DNA of 64,000 nt from Paenibacillus pinihumi DSM 23905 = JCM 16419 (GTDB lineage: Bacteria > Bacillota > Bacilli > Paenibacillales > Paenibacillaceae): assembly GCF_000422505.1 (NCBI RefSeq), contig NZ_KE383864.1, positions 44,381 through 108,380 on the forward strand. Reading direction: 5' to 3'. The notes under the pieces are model-generated. The model searched no databases, was not told the origin of the DNA, and was given only the letters and a program-made list of their open reading frames with translations. Of the stretch, positions 35,122 through 45,114 are shown piece by piece (the first letter of the stretch is position 1; the number at the start of each line of letters is the position of its first letter). Both the position numbers and the translations under genes were made by a program.

Positions 35122-35793
35122 ATGCCAAGCCAGCCTCTCTCTGATCTCAACAGCGCAATTATCAAGGCTGACCTGCAAGAAATCATTCCCCCCGAACTCA
35201 TTGCTTCCCTGAAAATCAGACATTACAGAAAAAATGAAACGGTCATGGTTACGGGGAATGAGCTGAATTATTTTTATATCATTCTTGAAGGCAAGGTTGC
35301 GATTCATAATTCTTCCGAAAAGGGGAATGTGGCGGTTGTGGACTACGTAGAGAAAAGAGGCTTGTTAGGAGATATTGAATATTTTCACAAGTGCAATTAT
35401 CTGCATACGGCAATTGCTGCCATACCTACAGACATCTTGCTTATTCCCCTGGAAATAATGCAAACGCATTTAACCAAATCGGTATCTTTTCTAATGTTTA
35501 TGTGTTCAAGCATTACTGAAAAGCTCATGAAGTCCTCGATCAAAAATGCAAGATCACTGTTATACCCTGCACGCAATAAATTATGCAAGTATATGCTGCA
35601 AATGTCAGAAAAGTCCGGAATACCGTTTATACCTTTTATTAATAAGGATATCGCCAGCACATTAGGAATCTCAGACCGCCATCTAAGACGATTGCTTGGG
35701 GAACTTATAGAAGAGAAAATTGTTCTAAAGGAGAACAAAACGGTCACTATTTTAGATATTGAAAAATTAAACTATTATTCCTCCTATTTTTAA
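35122..35793 (+). CDS. Crp/Fnr-family regulator (YeiL-like)
   Basis: The ATG at 35122, eight bases after AAGGAG, gives 223 residues. Residues 25-130 form a cyclic-nucleotide-binding-like beta barrel (YFYIILEGKVAIHN), and residues 150-215 a winged helix-turn-helix (NKDIASTLGISDRHLRRLLGELI). The Arg/Ser phosphate-binding pattern of Crp and the Cys cluster of Fnr are not evident, so the signal is unknown. In Escherichia coli YeiL also lies beside nucleoside genes. It probably controls the divergent purine salvage operon. Confidence 0.82.
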   Translation: MPSQPLSDLNSAIIKADLQEIIPPELIASLKIRHYRKNETVMVTGNELNYFYIILEGKVAIHNSSEKGNVAVVDYVEKRGLLGDIEYFHKCNYLHTAIAAIPTDILLIPLEIMQTHLTKSVSFLMFMCSSITEKLMKSSIKNARSLLYPARNKLCKYMLQMSEKSGIPFIPFINKDIASTLGISDRHLRRLLGELIEEKIVLKENKTVTILDIEKLNYYSSYF

Positions 35794-35831
35794 GGTCCTA
35801 TATGGAGATGCCAAAGAGGCTGCCACTAGGT

Positions 35832-36209
35832 TTATAACCCGGCGACAGCCTCTGTGCTGCGCCAATTATGCTTGGGATGCATGTACCCCAGCGCAATAGC
35901 TCCTGCTGTAGAAGGAAGAAAAAGAAGCAAAGAAGGTAAAATCTGATTGAACCCGGCTAGGGCTTCGATTTTTACCCACCCGGTCATCAGACAAACCACC
36001 AAGCCAAGCCCTGCAGGAACCGCCCACAGGATCACACCCGTCATAAATGAAAGCAGATTCCGCCGCAAAGAGGACATCCCAAGCTTCTGCCATGAAATTC
36101 TGTCGACTCTGCGGATGCAAGCAATCAGTGCAATGCTCAGAACAGCCGTTAGTACGCCAAGCAGAAAATGATTGCCGCGATGTCTGTTCCATACATTTTT
36201 ACCTGTCAT
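35832..36209 (-). CDS. truncated CPBP-type membrane protein fragment
   Basis: The 125-residue frame has three hydrophobic segments and resembles the N-terminal part of CPBP (Abi) intramembrane proteases (DRISWQKLGMSSLRRNLLSF is typical). The family's catalytic EExxR and HxxxN motifs are absent, so it is probably a broken gene. AGGAGG lies directly against the ATG, so the true start is uncertain. It marks the edge between the salvage locus and the AT-rich cluster. Confidence 0.45.
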   Translation of the reverse strand: MTGKNVWNRHRGNHFLLGVLTAVLSIALIACIRRVDRISWQKLGMSSLRRNLLSFMTGVILWAVPAGLGLVVCLMTGWVKIEALAGFNQILPSLLLFLPSTAGAIALGYMHPKHNWRSTEAVAGL

Positions 36210-36234
36210 CCTCCTGTTTGGCTAAAAGAAAAGA

Positions 36235-36289
36235 AATTTAATACCCATGAAAAGCCTTGTAAATCAAGGTTTTTCATGGGTATTAAATT
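36235..36289. terminator. long bidirectional hairpin at the end of the biosynthetic cluster
   Basis: A nearly perfect 25-base-pair stem (AATTTAATACCCATGAAAA continuing to CCTTG, with its complement) encloses a five-base loop and is flanked by A and T runs. It lies 127 bases after the last gene of the minus-strand cluster and would stop its transcript before the CPBP fragment. The 120 bases between show nothing else. Confidence 0.75.
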
Positions 36290-36415
36290 CAAGCTCCGTG
36301 AGACTTCACGAAAACGTTCCAAAAAGTTCTCATTATTGATCGTTTACGAGACCTCTTAGAGCACGATAAAAGAATTGTTTAAGTAACTTCTTTATAAACA
36401 AATCAGCAAACTGTT

Positions 36416-37384
36416 CTAGTCTTCTAGATCTTTCCCAAATCCATTTTGAAGCGCTAAATAATAGTAATAATTCGCTATTGATATATCAAATGAGGCCATA
36501 CCCATTGGATTAAAAAATAATATTTTCTCGTTTGTGATATGCTCTAAAGCATTCGCACAAACAACTTCCGAAATAGAGATAGTGTCTTCTTTACATAAAC
36601 CGCGGGTCTTATTTAAGACTTCAATATCAGTGCTAGCACGACATACTTCTTCCCAATTATCAACTATAACTACCGGCTTATAATCAAGAATAGATGGTTT
36701 ATAGTCTCTTAGTGAGACATTCAGTAACATTGCACCTTCTTTTGGTTTTAGATCAATGTATCCTGATACAGAGACAGTACAAGTTATTATCAAATCGCAA
36801 TCTTGATAAGCATCTTCCCATTTATTCACAATATGCGTACGTTCAATGACTTGCCTCGGAATTGACTCCGGCTGAATATTTCTGACATCAAATAAGTGAA
36901 TACTTTCAATTTTTTCATCAAACAAATTCGCTAGCATTTGAAGATGCAATTGACCAATAGGTCCATATCCAATAATCCCCACATTAATGTTTCCTATCTT
37001 TCTCTTATTAAGTACTTCTTTAATAAAGAGACCTGTCACAGAGGCAGTTCGTATCCCGCTAATCAAAGCGGTATTTATTGTAGCTAGATGTTGACCAGTA
37101 GTTGTATCACTAAGAACGGTTATAGAATGTGCCCTAGGAATATTCTTGTCAATATTCCTAGGAAACGAAGATATCCACTTTATTCCAGAAATATTGATGT
37201 TTGAACCTACATAAGCAGGCATAGCTATAATTCTATTTACTGGATCAGGGAATTTTAAATATGGTTTTATAGGTTGATGAAACTCACCTACTTCAATACA
37301 AGCTGCTGTTTGCTTAATAATATTTACCGTCTCATCCCAATTAACACCTAGTTCTAATATATCTTTAGTATTTAAATATAACAT
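36416..37384 (-). CDS. SbnB-like N-(2-amino-2-carboxyethyl)-L-glutamate dehydrogenase
   Basis: The 322-residue protein belongs to the ornithine cyclodeaminase/mu-crystallin family. It has SGIRTASVTGLFIKEVL and the NAD motif GIIGYGPIGQLHLQML near residue 135, and is closest in layout to SbnB of staphyloferrin B synthesis. SbnB oxidises the SbnA product to 2-oxoglutarate and L-2,3-diaminopropionate (L-Dap). An SbnA-like gene sits at the other end of the same cluster, which strongly supports Dap formation. AGGAGG precedes the ATG. It is the last gene of the operon. Confidence 0.85.
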   Translation of the reverse strand: MLYLNTKDILELGVNWDETVNIIKQTAACIEVGEFHQPIKPYLKFPDPVNRIIAMPAYVGSNINISGIKWISSFPRNIDKNIPRAHSITVLSDTTTGQHLATINTALISGIRTASVTGLFIKEVLNKRKIGNINVGIIGYGPIGQLHLQMLANLFDEKIESIHLFDVRNIQPESIPRQVIERTHIVNKWEDAYQDCDLIITCTVSVSGYIDLKPKEGAMLLNVSLRDYKPSILDYKPVVIVDNWEEVCRASTDIEVLNKTRGLCKEDTISISEVVCANALEHITNEKILFFNPMGMASFDISIANYYYYLALQNGFGKDLED

Positions 37385-37467
37385 TAACTTCCTCCTAATT
37401 GAAAAAGATAAACCTCTAACTTTGATAATGAAAAGAATGAACCAGCACTTTATTTGACACTTAGAAA

Positions 37468-38436
37468 TTAGAATTGTAGTAATTTTTTATGTGTCTCTAA
37501 TTCTTCTAAATAACTTTGATACATAAACTTAATAATTGAATTGAGAGTCTCTTCTTTACCTGTAAATGAGTACTTTATTAATAAGTTTCTTATATTTCCC
37601 CATCTTTTTTGTAACATTATATAGGCATTCTGTATTTCGTAAAAAGCTGGTTTACTATTCTCACTTTCTTTAAATATATATTCAAATGATAGATGATTCT
37701 GTTTATGTATATTAGATATTCGGTAAGCAAGATACTCATATTCCTTTATGTTCTTAAAATCACTAATAAGACACTCTCTTATGTTATCTATATAATACTT
37801 AAGTGCATTCATACCAACAAACAAGGTATTCAACTCAGAATCTTCTGAGTGATTAGACCCTTCTATTATTTTTTTTATTGAAGGGATAAAGAGCTTTATT
37901 GTAAGATCACTTTCGTTTCTTTCATTTTTCTTTACTTGATATGCTTCATAAAATAACTCAGAACCCTTGCATTTTGCTGCCAGATATGCGTTATAAAAAT
38001 CATCATAGGGTATGAGAGTTTTATTAAATGCTCCGTGTTTAGTAATATCTTCATTTACTATATATACTTTATTAATATCATCATAACCATAAATACACGT
38101 TGGATGAATATGATGATCCTTCTTGTGAAATCTACCGAAAGGATAATAAAAACAATCAACAGAAATGAATAAATAATTGTTATCATTAATATAATGTCTA
38201 ATTGAATCATGAAAATCTGTTTTTAAATCAATTTTTTTTATCTCGAAGTAACTATTGAGTTCCTCCATGCTGACAAACAATTCAAATTGAGAATTATTAT
38301 TGACTCTATAATTATAAGGTAAAAATAGGCAATCCGTTCTACCTATTACCTTATTTAAAATTGACATTACACTATTTTTAACACAATCAAAATATATTGA
38401 ATTATAAAATTCAAAAGGAAGAATCACTGCACTCAT
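37468..38436 (-). CDS. BtrH-like acyltransferase (papain-like fold)
   Basis: From the ATG at 38436, behind GGAGG, the protein has 322 residues; an ATG at 38457 overlaps the ribosome site. Residues 10-130 look like the BtrH N-terminal domain, with candidate Cys18 (YFDCVKNS) and His111 (HPTCIYGYDD) as a catalytic pair. The C-terminal half is helical and unassigned. In butirosin synthesis BtrH transfers a gamma-glutamyl-protected side chain from an acyl carrier protein onto an aminoglycoside. Here it may transfer the finished carrier-bound chain to an acceptor. Its start lies just after the ABC exporter gene ends. Confidence 0.65.
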   Translation of the reverse strand: MSAVILPFEFYNSIYFDCVKNSVMSILNKVIGRTDCLFLPYNYRVNNNSQFELFVSMEELNSYFEIKKIDLKTDFHDSIRHYINDNNYLFISVDCFYYPFGRFHKKDHHIHPTCIYGYDDINKVYIVNEDITKHGAFNKTLIPYDDFYNAYLAAKCKGSELFYEAYQVKKNERNESDLTIKLFIPSIKKIIEGSNHSEDSELNTLFVGMNALKYYIDNIRECLISDFKNIKEYEYLAYRISNIHKQNHLSFEYIFKESENSKPAFYEIQNAYIMLQKRWGNIRNLLIKYSFTGKEETLNSIIKFMYQSYLEELETHKKLLQF

Positions 38437-38443
38437 GTTCCGT

Positions 38444-40168
38444 CTATACCTCCACATAACTATCTAGTTCAAGCATTCTTCGGTACTCCTTCGATTCACT
38501 TCGTAAATACTCATGTTTGCCTTGTGCTATAATCTTTCCATTTTCAAAAATGTAAATTATATCCGAGTTCGTAATCGGTGCAATTCGATGACTAATAATA
38601 ATAGTAGTGCGATCATTTCTTATATTCTCAATATTTAACATAATCTTTTCTTCAAGTTTATAATCTAGTGCAGAGGTAGCTTCATCCAAAATGAGAACTT
38701 CTGGTTCTCTTAACAATGCTCTGACAAGCGCAATCCTTTGCCTTTCTCCGCCTGAAAGAGATAAGCCTCCTTCTGATATTCGTTCATTTAATTTTAGTGG
38801 TAAGGTTTTAATCAATGTATCGATGCATACAATTTCACAAAAATACCATACTCTTTCAATAGGGTGATTTACTCCAAGAGTAATATTATCCCAAATAGTT
38901 CCTTGAAAGAAAAAAGGATCCTGTTTAACTATACTAACTCTTTTATAGTATTCTTTTTTATTTATTTTAGAAATTTCGATACCGTTAACTCTTACTGTCC
39001 AGACATCCAATTTAAAATTATTATCAATCAAAATGTTAGCAAATGTAGATTTCCCACTACCACTTTCACCAATTATCGCAATTTTTTTACCTATCGGGAT
39101 CATAGTTGTTTTTATATAATTATTTGGCATTTCAATATTTTCAGTTGGGCTAAGTAAAGCATTATCAAAAGAGATATTAAAAATTTTATCAACACTTTCT
39201 TTACCATTATTTTGTTCATTTTCATCAAACATAGCATTCAATCGCGAGAAATTAGGTGAAGAACTAAATATTGTATTAATTAAATTAAAGCTGTTTGTAC
39301 AGCTATCGATAAAATATGACGATAATTGATAGGCAATTACAAAAGATCCAACAGAAATATAATTCTCACTAAGTAAATATCCGCCTATTCCAAAAATTGT
39401 TAAGTAAATCCCCCACTTAAGGGGATCGCTAATAATAAAGATCTTAATTTGTAATAATATTTCTTTCCTACTTAAATTAAATAGCCGCTGAAAAATATTT
39501 TTATATTGATTGGTTTCGAAGTCCACACTATTATATGAAATGACTTCTCTGGTCGATGCAATTCCTTCTTCAATAAATGAAGTTAGTTCTGAGGAACATT
39601 GATTTTTTAGATTGGATAATGTTATTAGCTTATTTTTATTTTTCTTTATGACTATTAAATATAAGGCGATAAGAATGAAATTAATTAAGAAAATATAGGG
39701 ATTTATTGAATAAATAATAATAGCTGTTAGAACTATTACAAAGACTTCTTGAATGAGTTTTGGTATGAAATAGCTAGTTGTATTCGAAACTTGCTCAATA
39801 TCATTTGAAAAATAATGAATGATATCTCCTTTCTTATAATTTTGCAAATTAGATATGGGAAGAGCATAAAATTTTATTAGCAATTTTGATGTTAGTTTAT
39901 ATCTTAATGTATTCTGGTTTTTTAAAAAATGATATGGTGATAAAGTAAACAATATACCAGAACCCAATAATGCTAATGACAGGTAAACAATTAATTCAAA
40001 GAATAATGAAATATTTTTTTGCAAGAATGCCTCATCAATTAAATATTTTTGCAGATAAACTGCAAGAAAATTTAACAGTGCTTCAATAAGGAGCAAAAAC
40101 AATGAAAGTATTAACGGCCACTTGATCTCAAGTAGATTATTAATTAACCATTGATAGCTTTTTCTCAT
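38444..40168 (-). CDS. ABC exporter, fused membrane and ATPase domains (partner 2)
   Basis: The 574-residue protein has six membrane segments (about residues 15-305) and an ATPase with Walker A GESGSGKS, signature LSGGERQR, Walker B VLILDEATSALD and switch His (IIISHRI). Its start overlaps the stop of the sister exporter gene by four bases. The two probably form a heterodimer exporting the cluster's product or giving self-resistance. Both nucleotide sites look intact. The DNA is very AT-rich. Confidence 0.9.
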   Translation of the reverse strand: MRKSYQWLINNLLEIKWPLILSLFLLLIEALLNFLAVYLQKYLIDEAFLQKNISLFFELIVYLSLALLGSGILFTLSPYHFLKNQNTLRYKLTSKLLIKFYALPISNLQNYKKGDIIHYFSNDIEQVSNTTSYFIPKLIQEVFVIVLTAIIIYSINPYIFLINFILIALYLIVIKKNKNKLITLSNLKNQCSSELTSFIEEGIASTREVISYNSVDFETNQYKNIFQRLFNLSRKEILLQIKIFIISDPLKWGIYLTIFGIGGYLLSENYISVGSFVIAYQLSSYFIDSCTNSFNLINTIFSSSPNFSRLNAMFDENEQNNGKESVDKIFNISFDNALLSPTENIEMPNNYIKTTMIPIGKKIAIIGESGSGKSTFANILIDNNFKLDVWTVRVNGIEISKINKKEYYKRVSIVKQDPFFFQGTIWDNITLGVNHPIERVWYFCEIVCIDTLIKTLPLKLNERISEGGLSLSGGERQRIALVRALLREPEVLILDEATSALDYKLEEKIMLNIENIRNDRTTIIISHRIAPITNSDIIYIFENGKIIAQGKHEYLRSESKEYRRMLELDSYVEV

Positions 40169-41901
40169 TTTAATAGTTGTTCACCTCTGACTAATTCATG
40201 AAATCTACCCTTTTTAGCCATTAGATTCTCATATGAGCCATCCTCTTCTATTTCTCCATTATTCATTACGATAATACGAGTACATATTTTTAGTAATGCT
40301 AACTTATGAGTTGTGAGTACAACAGTTTGATTTTTCAAGAATGACTCTAAGGAATTAATTATCCTCTCTTCTGAGTAGTTATCCAGGGATGAAGTAACCT
40401 CATCTAGCAAAATAATTTTTGAATTTTTAAGAAAAACCCTTGACAGTGAAATTCTTTGTTTCTGGCCACCTGATAAATTTAAGCCTCTATCTTTTAAGAC
40501 AGTATTATAACCATCTGGTAGCTCTTTAATAAATTTTTCTGCTTGCCCAGCGGTCGTTGCAGATATGATATCATCAAGAGAAGCATTAGGATTAACAAAC
40601 TTGAGATTATTAATAATGGTTGTAGAAAAAATGAAACTTTCCTGAAACACTAAAGTTATATATTCCCTTAATTGTTTGAATGAGAATGATTTAATAGGTA
40701 CTTTATCAATATAAATTTCACCAATTGATGGATCGTAAAATCGAGCAAGTAATTTTAACAAGGTCGATTTGCCACTTCCACTTGGGCCAACCAAAGCAAT
40801 ACGTTCACCAGGTTTAATTATTAAACTAATATTTTTTAGAGTCTGTTTGCCGTCAACATAATAACTAATATTTCTTAATTCAATTTCACCTTTGACATCT
40901 CTAACTTCTTTGTTTCCCTCTTCTTCTGCAACTTCAGGTAATAACTGAATATAATCATATAGATTTTTAGCGTTATTTAATATGATTCTTTGATCTGTGA
41001 TATATGTCACAATCATTGTAAGCTTGAATACTGTAGTAACAAAAAGAAGAGTAAAGACTACAAACTGACCATATGAAAGTTCATCATTGATTACTAAATA
41101 AAAAGAATAACTAAATAATGATATCGTTCCAATATGAAAGATAAGCCTTCTAACGGAGCCTCGTATTTGAGCTAACAAATGAAAATTTAATAGTTTACGA
41201 TTAAATTGTTTGAGTACATTCAGATAATTGTTATGCTGCCAGTCTAACGAGTTATAAAGCTTAAATTCATTAATAGAACTGATTGTTTCATGTAACTTAT
41301 GGTTATTTAGAGCTCTTTTTTGTGCAAGTTCAACTCCTACCAAAGCTGTTTTTTTTTCTAGCATTGGACCAATTAACATATAGATGAGAAAACATAAAAT
41401 TAGAATGATAGACAATTTATAGTTTTGAGTAATAAGCAATGAGAAAGATACAATCACATAAAGAAGATTAGTAATCAAAAGCGGGAGATAGTGATTAAAT
41501 AACTGTAAAACCTGATTTACCTCTATATTGAAAAGGGATAAAATTTCTCCCACAGATTTTTTTTCGAAATATTTCAATCCCAATTCCCTTAATTTTTCAT
41601 ATAGCTTTAATTGAATATCTCTTTTAATTTTCAATTGTAACAATTGCTTCAAGTATGTTGATGAGGCTGTAAGTGAAGTTACTACTATGGAAATCAGGGT
41701 AACATAAAGTAAAATTTTAATATAATTATTATTTCGATTAGATATAGTGTCATCAATTAAAACTTGTATTAACTTTATTATTGCTATTTCCAGCACACTT
41801 ACGATTAGTAAACAACTTAAGAGTCCTAGCACTATATATATATATGGTCTTGTAAATTTAAGTAACCAAAAATATAAAGGTAACACATGTGATTTGGACA
41901 T
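40165..41901 (-). CDS. ABC exporter, fused membrane and ATPase domains (partner 1)
   Basis: The 578-residue protein has a six-helix membrane domain (residues 15-300) and an ATPase with Walker A GPSGSGKST, signature NLSGGQKQR, Walker B IILLDEVTSSLD and switch His (LTTHKLA). It overlaps the next exporter gene by four bases. Neither protein has an N-terminal peptidase domain, so a ribosomal peptide with a double-Gly leader is not its expected cargo. Confidence 0.9.
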   Translation of the reverse strand: MSKSHVLPLYFWLLKFTRPYIYIVLGLLSCLLIVSVLEIAIIKLIQVLIDDTISNRNNNYIKILLYVTLISIVVTSLTASSTYLKQLLQLKIKRDIQLKLYEKLRELGLKYFEKKSVGEILSLFNIEVNQVLQLFNHYLPLLITNLLYVIVSFSLLITQNYKLSIILILCFLIYMLIGPMLEKKTALVGVELAQKRALNNHKLHETISSINEFKLYNSLDWQHNNYLNVLKQFNRKLLNFHLLAQIRGSVRRLIFHIGTISLFSYSFYLVINDELSYGQFVVFTLLFVTTVFKLTMIVTYITDQRIILNNAKNLYDYIQLLPEVAEEEGNKEVRDVKGEIELRNISYYVDGKQTLKNISLIIKPGERIALVGPSGSGKSTLLKLLARFYDPSIGEIYIDKVPIKSFSFKQLREYITLVFQESFIFSTTIINNLKFVNPNASLDDIISATTAGQAEKFIKELPDGYNTVLKDRGLNLSGGQKQRISLSRVFLKNSKIILLDEVTSSLDNYSEERIINSLESFLKNQTVVLTTHKLALLKICTRIIVMNNGEIEEDGSYENLMAKKGRFHELVRGEQLLK

Positions 41902-41957
41902 ATCATATTAACCCTTCCATGTTTTGAATCTATGACTTAAAATTAGAATAAAACTTA

Positions 41958-43196
41958 TTACTTTAAAGAGATTTTTATAACTAATTTTATTTTTTCTTCT
42001 ATCTGTCTAATTTTTTCTTTTGCACTTGTTGCATCATTTGATATCACAATAATTTTCCCTACCCAGTCAAAATTGGACTTAGGGGTAGGTAACCGCGCTC
42101 CAGATTTCAAAAATTGTATTTTTTTTATATCATGGTCTTTATATAATTCACCCAATCCTTCTACCTCAACTAATTCTCCTTCTACAGGAGAACAAAATTC
42201 TCGCGAAGCAGCGCCTAGCTTAAACTTCGGTGTAAGGTCAGGTTGCTCTCCTAAATACATTTTAATGATTTCTTTAGGCAACTCTAAGCCTGTGGAGTGA
42301 TAGATCATCTGAGGCACTGGTCCCCCGACTAATCTAGGATTAATTTCTATTATTTTAGGTCCATCACTTGTAATAGCTACCTCAGTATGACATGCACCGA
42401 AATTGTAATCTAATTTAATTAACGCGTCCCTCACTATCGATACGACTTGATTTTCATTCTCAAGTTTTACAGGGAAACTGGATCCAGCTTCAACAAAAAA
42501 TGGGCTACCTATAATAATACGATCTGTAATCCCAATACAATGAAATTCGTTATCATAAGTGATAGATTCTATGCTTATAATCGGGCCTTCGGCATATTCT
42601 TCAATCAACATTTCAGATTTTCCAATAAGCCCTCTCCCGAAAAAACGATTATCTTGATAATAATTATATGCATCTATCAATTCATTTTCATCATAGACTA
42701 GCCTTACCCCAATACTCATAGCAGCATTACAAGGTTTTATTATACATGGAAAACCAATCGTCTTTGACGAATCAATTGCTTGTTCTATTGATTCCACTAA
42801 AGAACTTCTAGGGACAGGAATACCATGTTTTTCTGATAATTTTCTCATCATACCTTTATTCCTTACTGAACGAGCAGTGACAGGATTTAATGTTAGAAGA
42901 CCAAGCTTATTTGCACATTCGGTAGCTTGTTCCACATATAGTTCAGCAAAAGTCAACACAGCAGTTAAGGGATTTTCTTTATGGTATTTATCAATAAAAT
43001 CTATCAATTGTTTTATGTCTGATGTATCAATAGTTACAATATTATCTACTATACTTAATGGGTGGTCTTTTAATTCTGTTTCTTTCAAATAATAATTAAG
43101 GTCAGATGTTAACAAAGTAACAAAGCACTCTAATTCTTTGGATTCTCTTATACCTGTTAGTGAATCATTGCTCTCAATAAATAGTATATGTCTCAT
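41958..43196 (-). CDS. ATP-grasp carboxylate-amine ligase
   Basis: The 412-residue protein has a central ATP-grasp domain (about 115-320). Lys in IGFPCIIKPCNAAMSIGV, the LIEEYAEGP hinge and the metal-binding Glu/Asn (KIIEINPRLVGGPVP) are visible. Such enzymes activate a carboxyl group as acyl phosphate and join it to an amine, as in BacD-type dipeptide ligases and BtrJ, which loads glutamate onto a carrier protein. Its start overlaps the stop of the AMP-ligase gene by four bases. It may form a peptide bond to diaminopropionate or extend the carrier-bound chain. Confidence 0.85.
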   Translation of the reverse strand: MRHILFIESNDSLTGIRESKELECFVTLLTSDLNYYLKETELKDHPLSIVDNIVTIDTSDIKQLIDFIDKYHKENPLTAVLTFAELYVEQATECANKLGLLTLNPVTARSVRNKGMMRKLSEKHGIPVPRSSLVESIEQAIDSSKTIGFPCIIKPCNAAMSIGVRLVYDENELIDAYNYYQDNRFFGRGLIGKSEMLIEEYAEGPIISIESITYDNEFHCIGITDRIIIGSPFFVEAGSSFPVKLENENQVVSIVRDALIKLDYNFGACHTEVAITSDGPKIIEINPRLVGGPVPQMIYHSTGLELPKEIIKMYLGEQPDLTPKFKLGAASREFCSPVEGELVEVEGLGELYKDHDIKKIQFLKSGARLPTPKSNFDWVGKIIVISNDATSAKEKIRQIEEKIKLVIKISLK

Positions 43197-44707
43197 CTCT
43201 CTATCACCTTATTAATAATATTATTTAATTCAACTCGATTAATTTTTCCAGTTCTAGTTAAAGGAAATTCAGGGATAAAAAACACTTCTTTTGGAACTTT
43301 ATATGCTGATAATTCCTTCTTACATGCTTTTAAAATTCGTTTTTTTTCTTGTTCTACATCAGTTGGAACACCTTCAATAATTGCAACGGGCACTTCTCCG
43401 TAAACTTCATCATTTATTCCAATAACGGCTGAATTTATAAAAGTGGTTTCTCTTATTATTACTTGTTCAATTTCTTCGGGGCTTATATTAATCCCACCAA
43501 TAATAATTATATTTTTAATTCTTCCAGAAATAATTAAATTGCCATAAGAATCTATATATCCAATGTCTCCGGTGCGTAACCATCCATCAATAACTGTCAT
43601 TTTTGTTAACTTCTCATCCTTATAATACCCTAACATTAAATTGGGACCATTAACGAAAACCTCACCTACTCCACCACATGTTTGAGGTCTTCCGCTATTA
43701 ATGTCAATGATCTTCAACTTGATCTTGTTAACAGGCTTCCCACATGACAATCGCTTGTCGCCGCGCTCCATCATTGTTACTCTTGGTGAAGCCTCTGTTA
43801 GTCCGTAAGTTTGTATCACATCACTATTCTTGAAAAGGCTCTTAGCTTTTATAAATACTTCTTCAGAAAGTGAGGCCCCACTAATAGTTACAATTTTAAT
43901 ATCACCAACTATCTGTTCAAGTGATTCATGGTTCTGCAGTGTTATTATCAATTGGTAAAGAAATGTCGGAACGAGCGCCAAACATGTAATCTTCTGAGTT
44001 TTTAAAATATTCAAAGCTCTTCGAGATAATAGAGGCAATCTTGCCAGATAAATCGTAGCCCTATTGATAAAACTAGCGATAATCTGGGTTGTGATTGTTG
44101 AACTGAAAGAGACAGGCATTGTTACTAACAAAATATCATCGTCACCAATGCCTAATCCTAATTGATGTGCAAACGCATTCTCATAAACACTCTGATGTGA
44201 CAGCATTACTATTTTAGGACTTCCGGTGCTCCCAGAAGTAGGTAACATTATAGCTACACTTTCATCAGATATAGTAGTCATCTCTTCGGAAATATCACTG
44301 GTGAATTCTGTGAGAAGTATTTTGTTGATATCTAGCCAATTTAAGTCATTATTATGATAGTTATCTGGACATTCATATTCAGAAATAATCGTTATAACAT
44401 CACACTTCTCTATATAAGCATCTAACTCGGTATTAGATAAGTTAGTTGGAAAGGGGACGACTACCTTCCCAGCCATTAACACTCCAAAGAAAGCAATTAC
44501 GAATTGTGTGTTATTATTAAACAAAATACCTATATGGCGGCTAGTGCTCGGTTCAGATTGAATGTATGAGGCAACTTTTACGGCACTGTAGTATATTTGA
44601 GAATATGTAAAATCACCCAAATCATCAATTATTGCAATTTTCGATCCGTACTTGTTATGATTATCTAAAAGTAACGATTGCAGGAGAAATTCCCCCATTA
44701 ATATCAT
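43193..44707 (-). CDS. acyl-AMP ligase (adenylate-forming, ANL superfamily)
   Basis: The protein has 504 residues from the ATG at 44707; an ATG at 44698 has a better-placed ribosome site. ANL motifs are complete: LPTSGSTGSPKIVMLSH, TYGLTEASPRV, GWLRTGDIGYIDSYG, and the late catalytic Lys in TRTGKINRVEL. It should activate a carboxylic acid as AMP ester and pass it to a thiol, either CoA or one of the cluster's carrier proteins. A 164-base gap before it (44708-44871) holds two near-repeats of TTACAGAAA but no gene. Confidence 0.88.
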   Translation of the reverse strand: MILMGEFLLQSLLLDNHNKYGSKIAIIDDLGDFTYSQIYYSAVKVASYIQSEPSTSRHIGILFNNNTQFVIAFFGVLMAGKVVVPFPTNLSNTELDAYIEKCDVITIISEYECPDNYHNNDLNWLDINKILLTEFTSDISEEMTTISDESVAIMLPTSGSTGSPKIVMLSHQSVYENAFAHQLGLGIGDDDILLVTMPVSFSSTITTQIIASFINRATIYLARLPLLSRRALNILKTQKITCLALVPTFLYQLIITLQNHESLEQIVGDIKIVTISGASLSEEVFIKAKSLFKNSDVIQTYGLTEASPRVTMMERGDKRLSCGKPVNKIKLKIIDINSGRPQTCGGVGEVFVNGPNLMLGYYKDEKLTKMTVIDGWLRTGDIGYIDSYGNLIISGRIKNIIIIGGINISPEEIEQVIIRETTFINSAVIGINDEVYGEVPVAIIEGVPTDVEQEKKRILKACKKELSAYKVPKEVFFIPEFPLTRTGKINRVELNNIINKVIER

Positions 44708-44871
44708 GTTCCTTTCTTGCGAATTTTATAGATTAGTGATAAGTAAGAAATAATATAGCTGCCCTCTCTTTAAGACGGGTTTAGTTACAGAAAGCTTTTA
44801 TTAAGTCCTATTTATTAACCTTTTGTAGCTGCGTTACAGAAAAGTTTTTATATGTTCGGTCAAATAAGCAA

Positions 44872-45114
44872 TTAAATTCTACTACTAATCAGAGCACACA
44901 CTCTCCCTATTGTTGTAAAGTTTTCACCAACCATATCTTCATCAGGAATAGTAATATCCAATTCTTGTTCTAAAAGAGTTATTAATTCCACTAGCCTAAT
45001 AGAGTCAAGGCCAATGTCATTAATAATATGAGAATCAAAAGTGATCTCATTTTTGTCTAGATAATTTCCTTTCATGTCTAAAACAACTTTTGTAACCGTC
45101 TCGAAAATGTTCAT
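44872..45114 (-). CDS. acyl carrier protein (ACP2)
   Basis: The 80-residue acidic protein is a standalone carrier protein with the phosphopantetheine site DIGLDSIRLVEL (Ser38). It overlaps the PaaK-like ligase gene by four bases (ATGA), which suggests that this ligase loads it. A phosphopantetheinyl transferase is not present in the window, so a housekeeping one would be used. Confidence 0.9.
   Translation of the reverse strand: MNIFETVTKVVLDMKGNYLDKNEITFDSHIINDIGLDSIRLVELITLLEQELDITIPDEDMVGENFTTIGRVCALISSRI

Noticed and set aside
38444-41901. Peptide (bacteriocin) exporter pair for a ribosomal peptide
   Set aside because: No C39 peptidase domain, no small precursor with a double-Gly leader and no lanthionine enzymes were found in the cluster.
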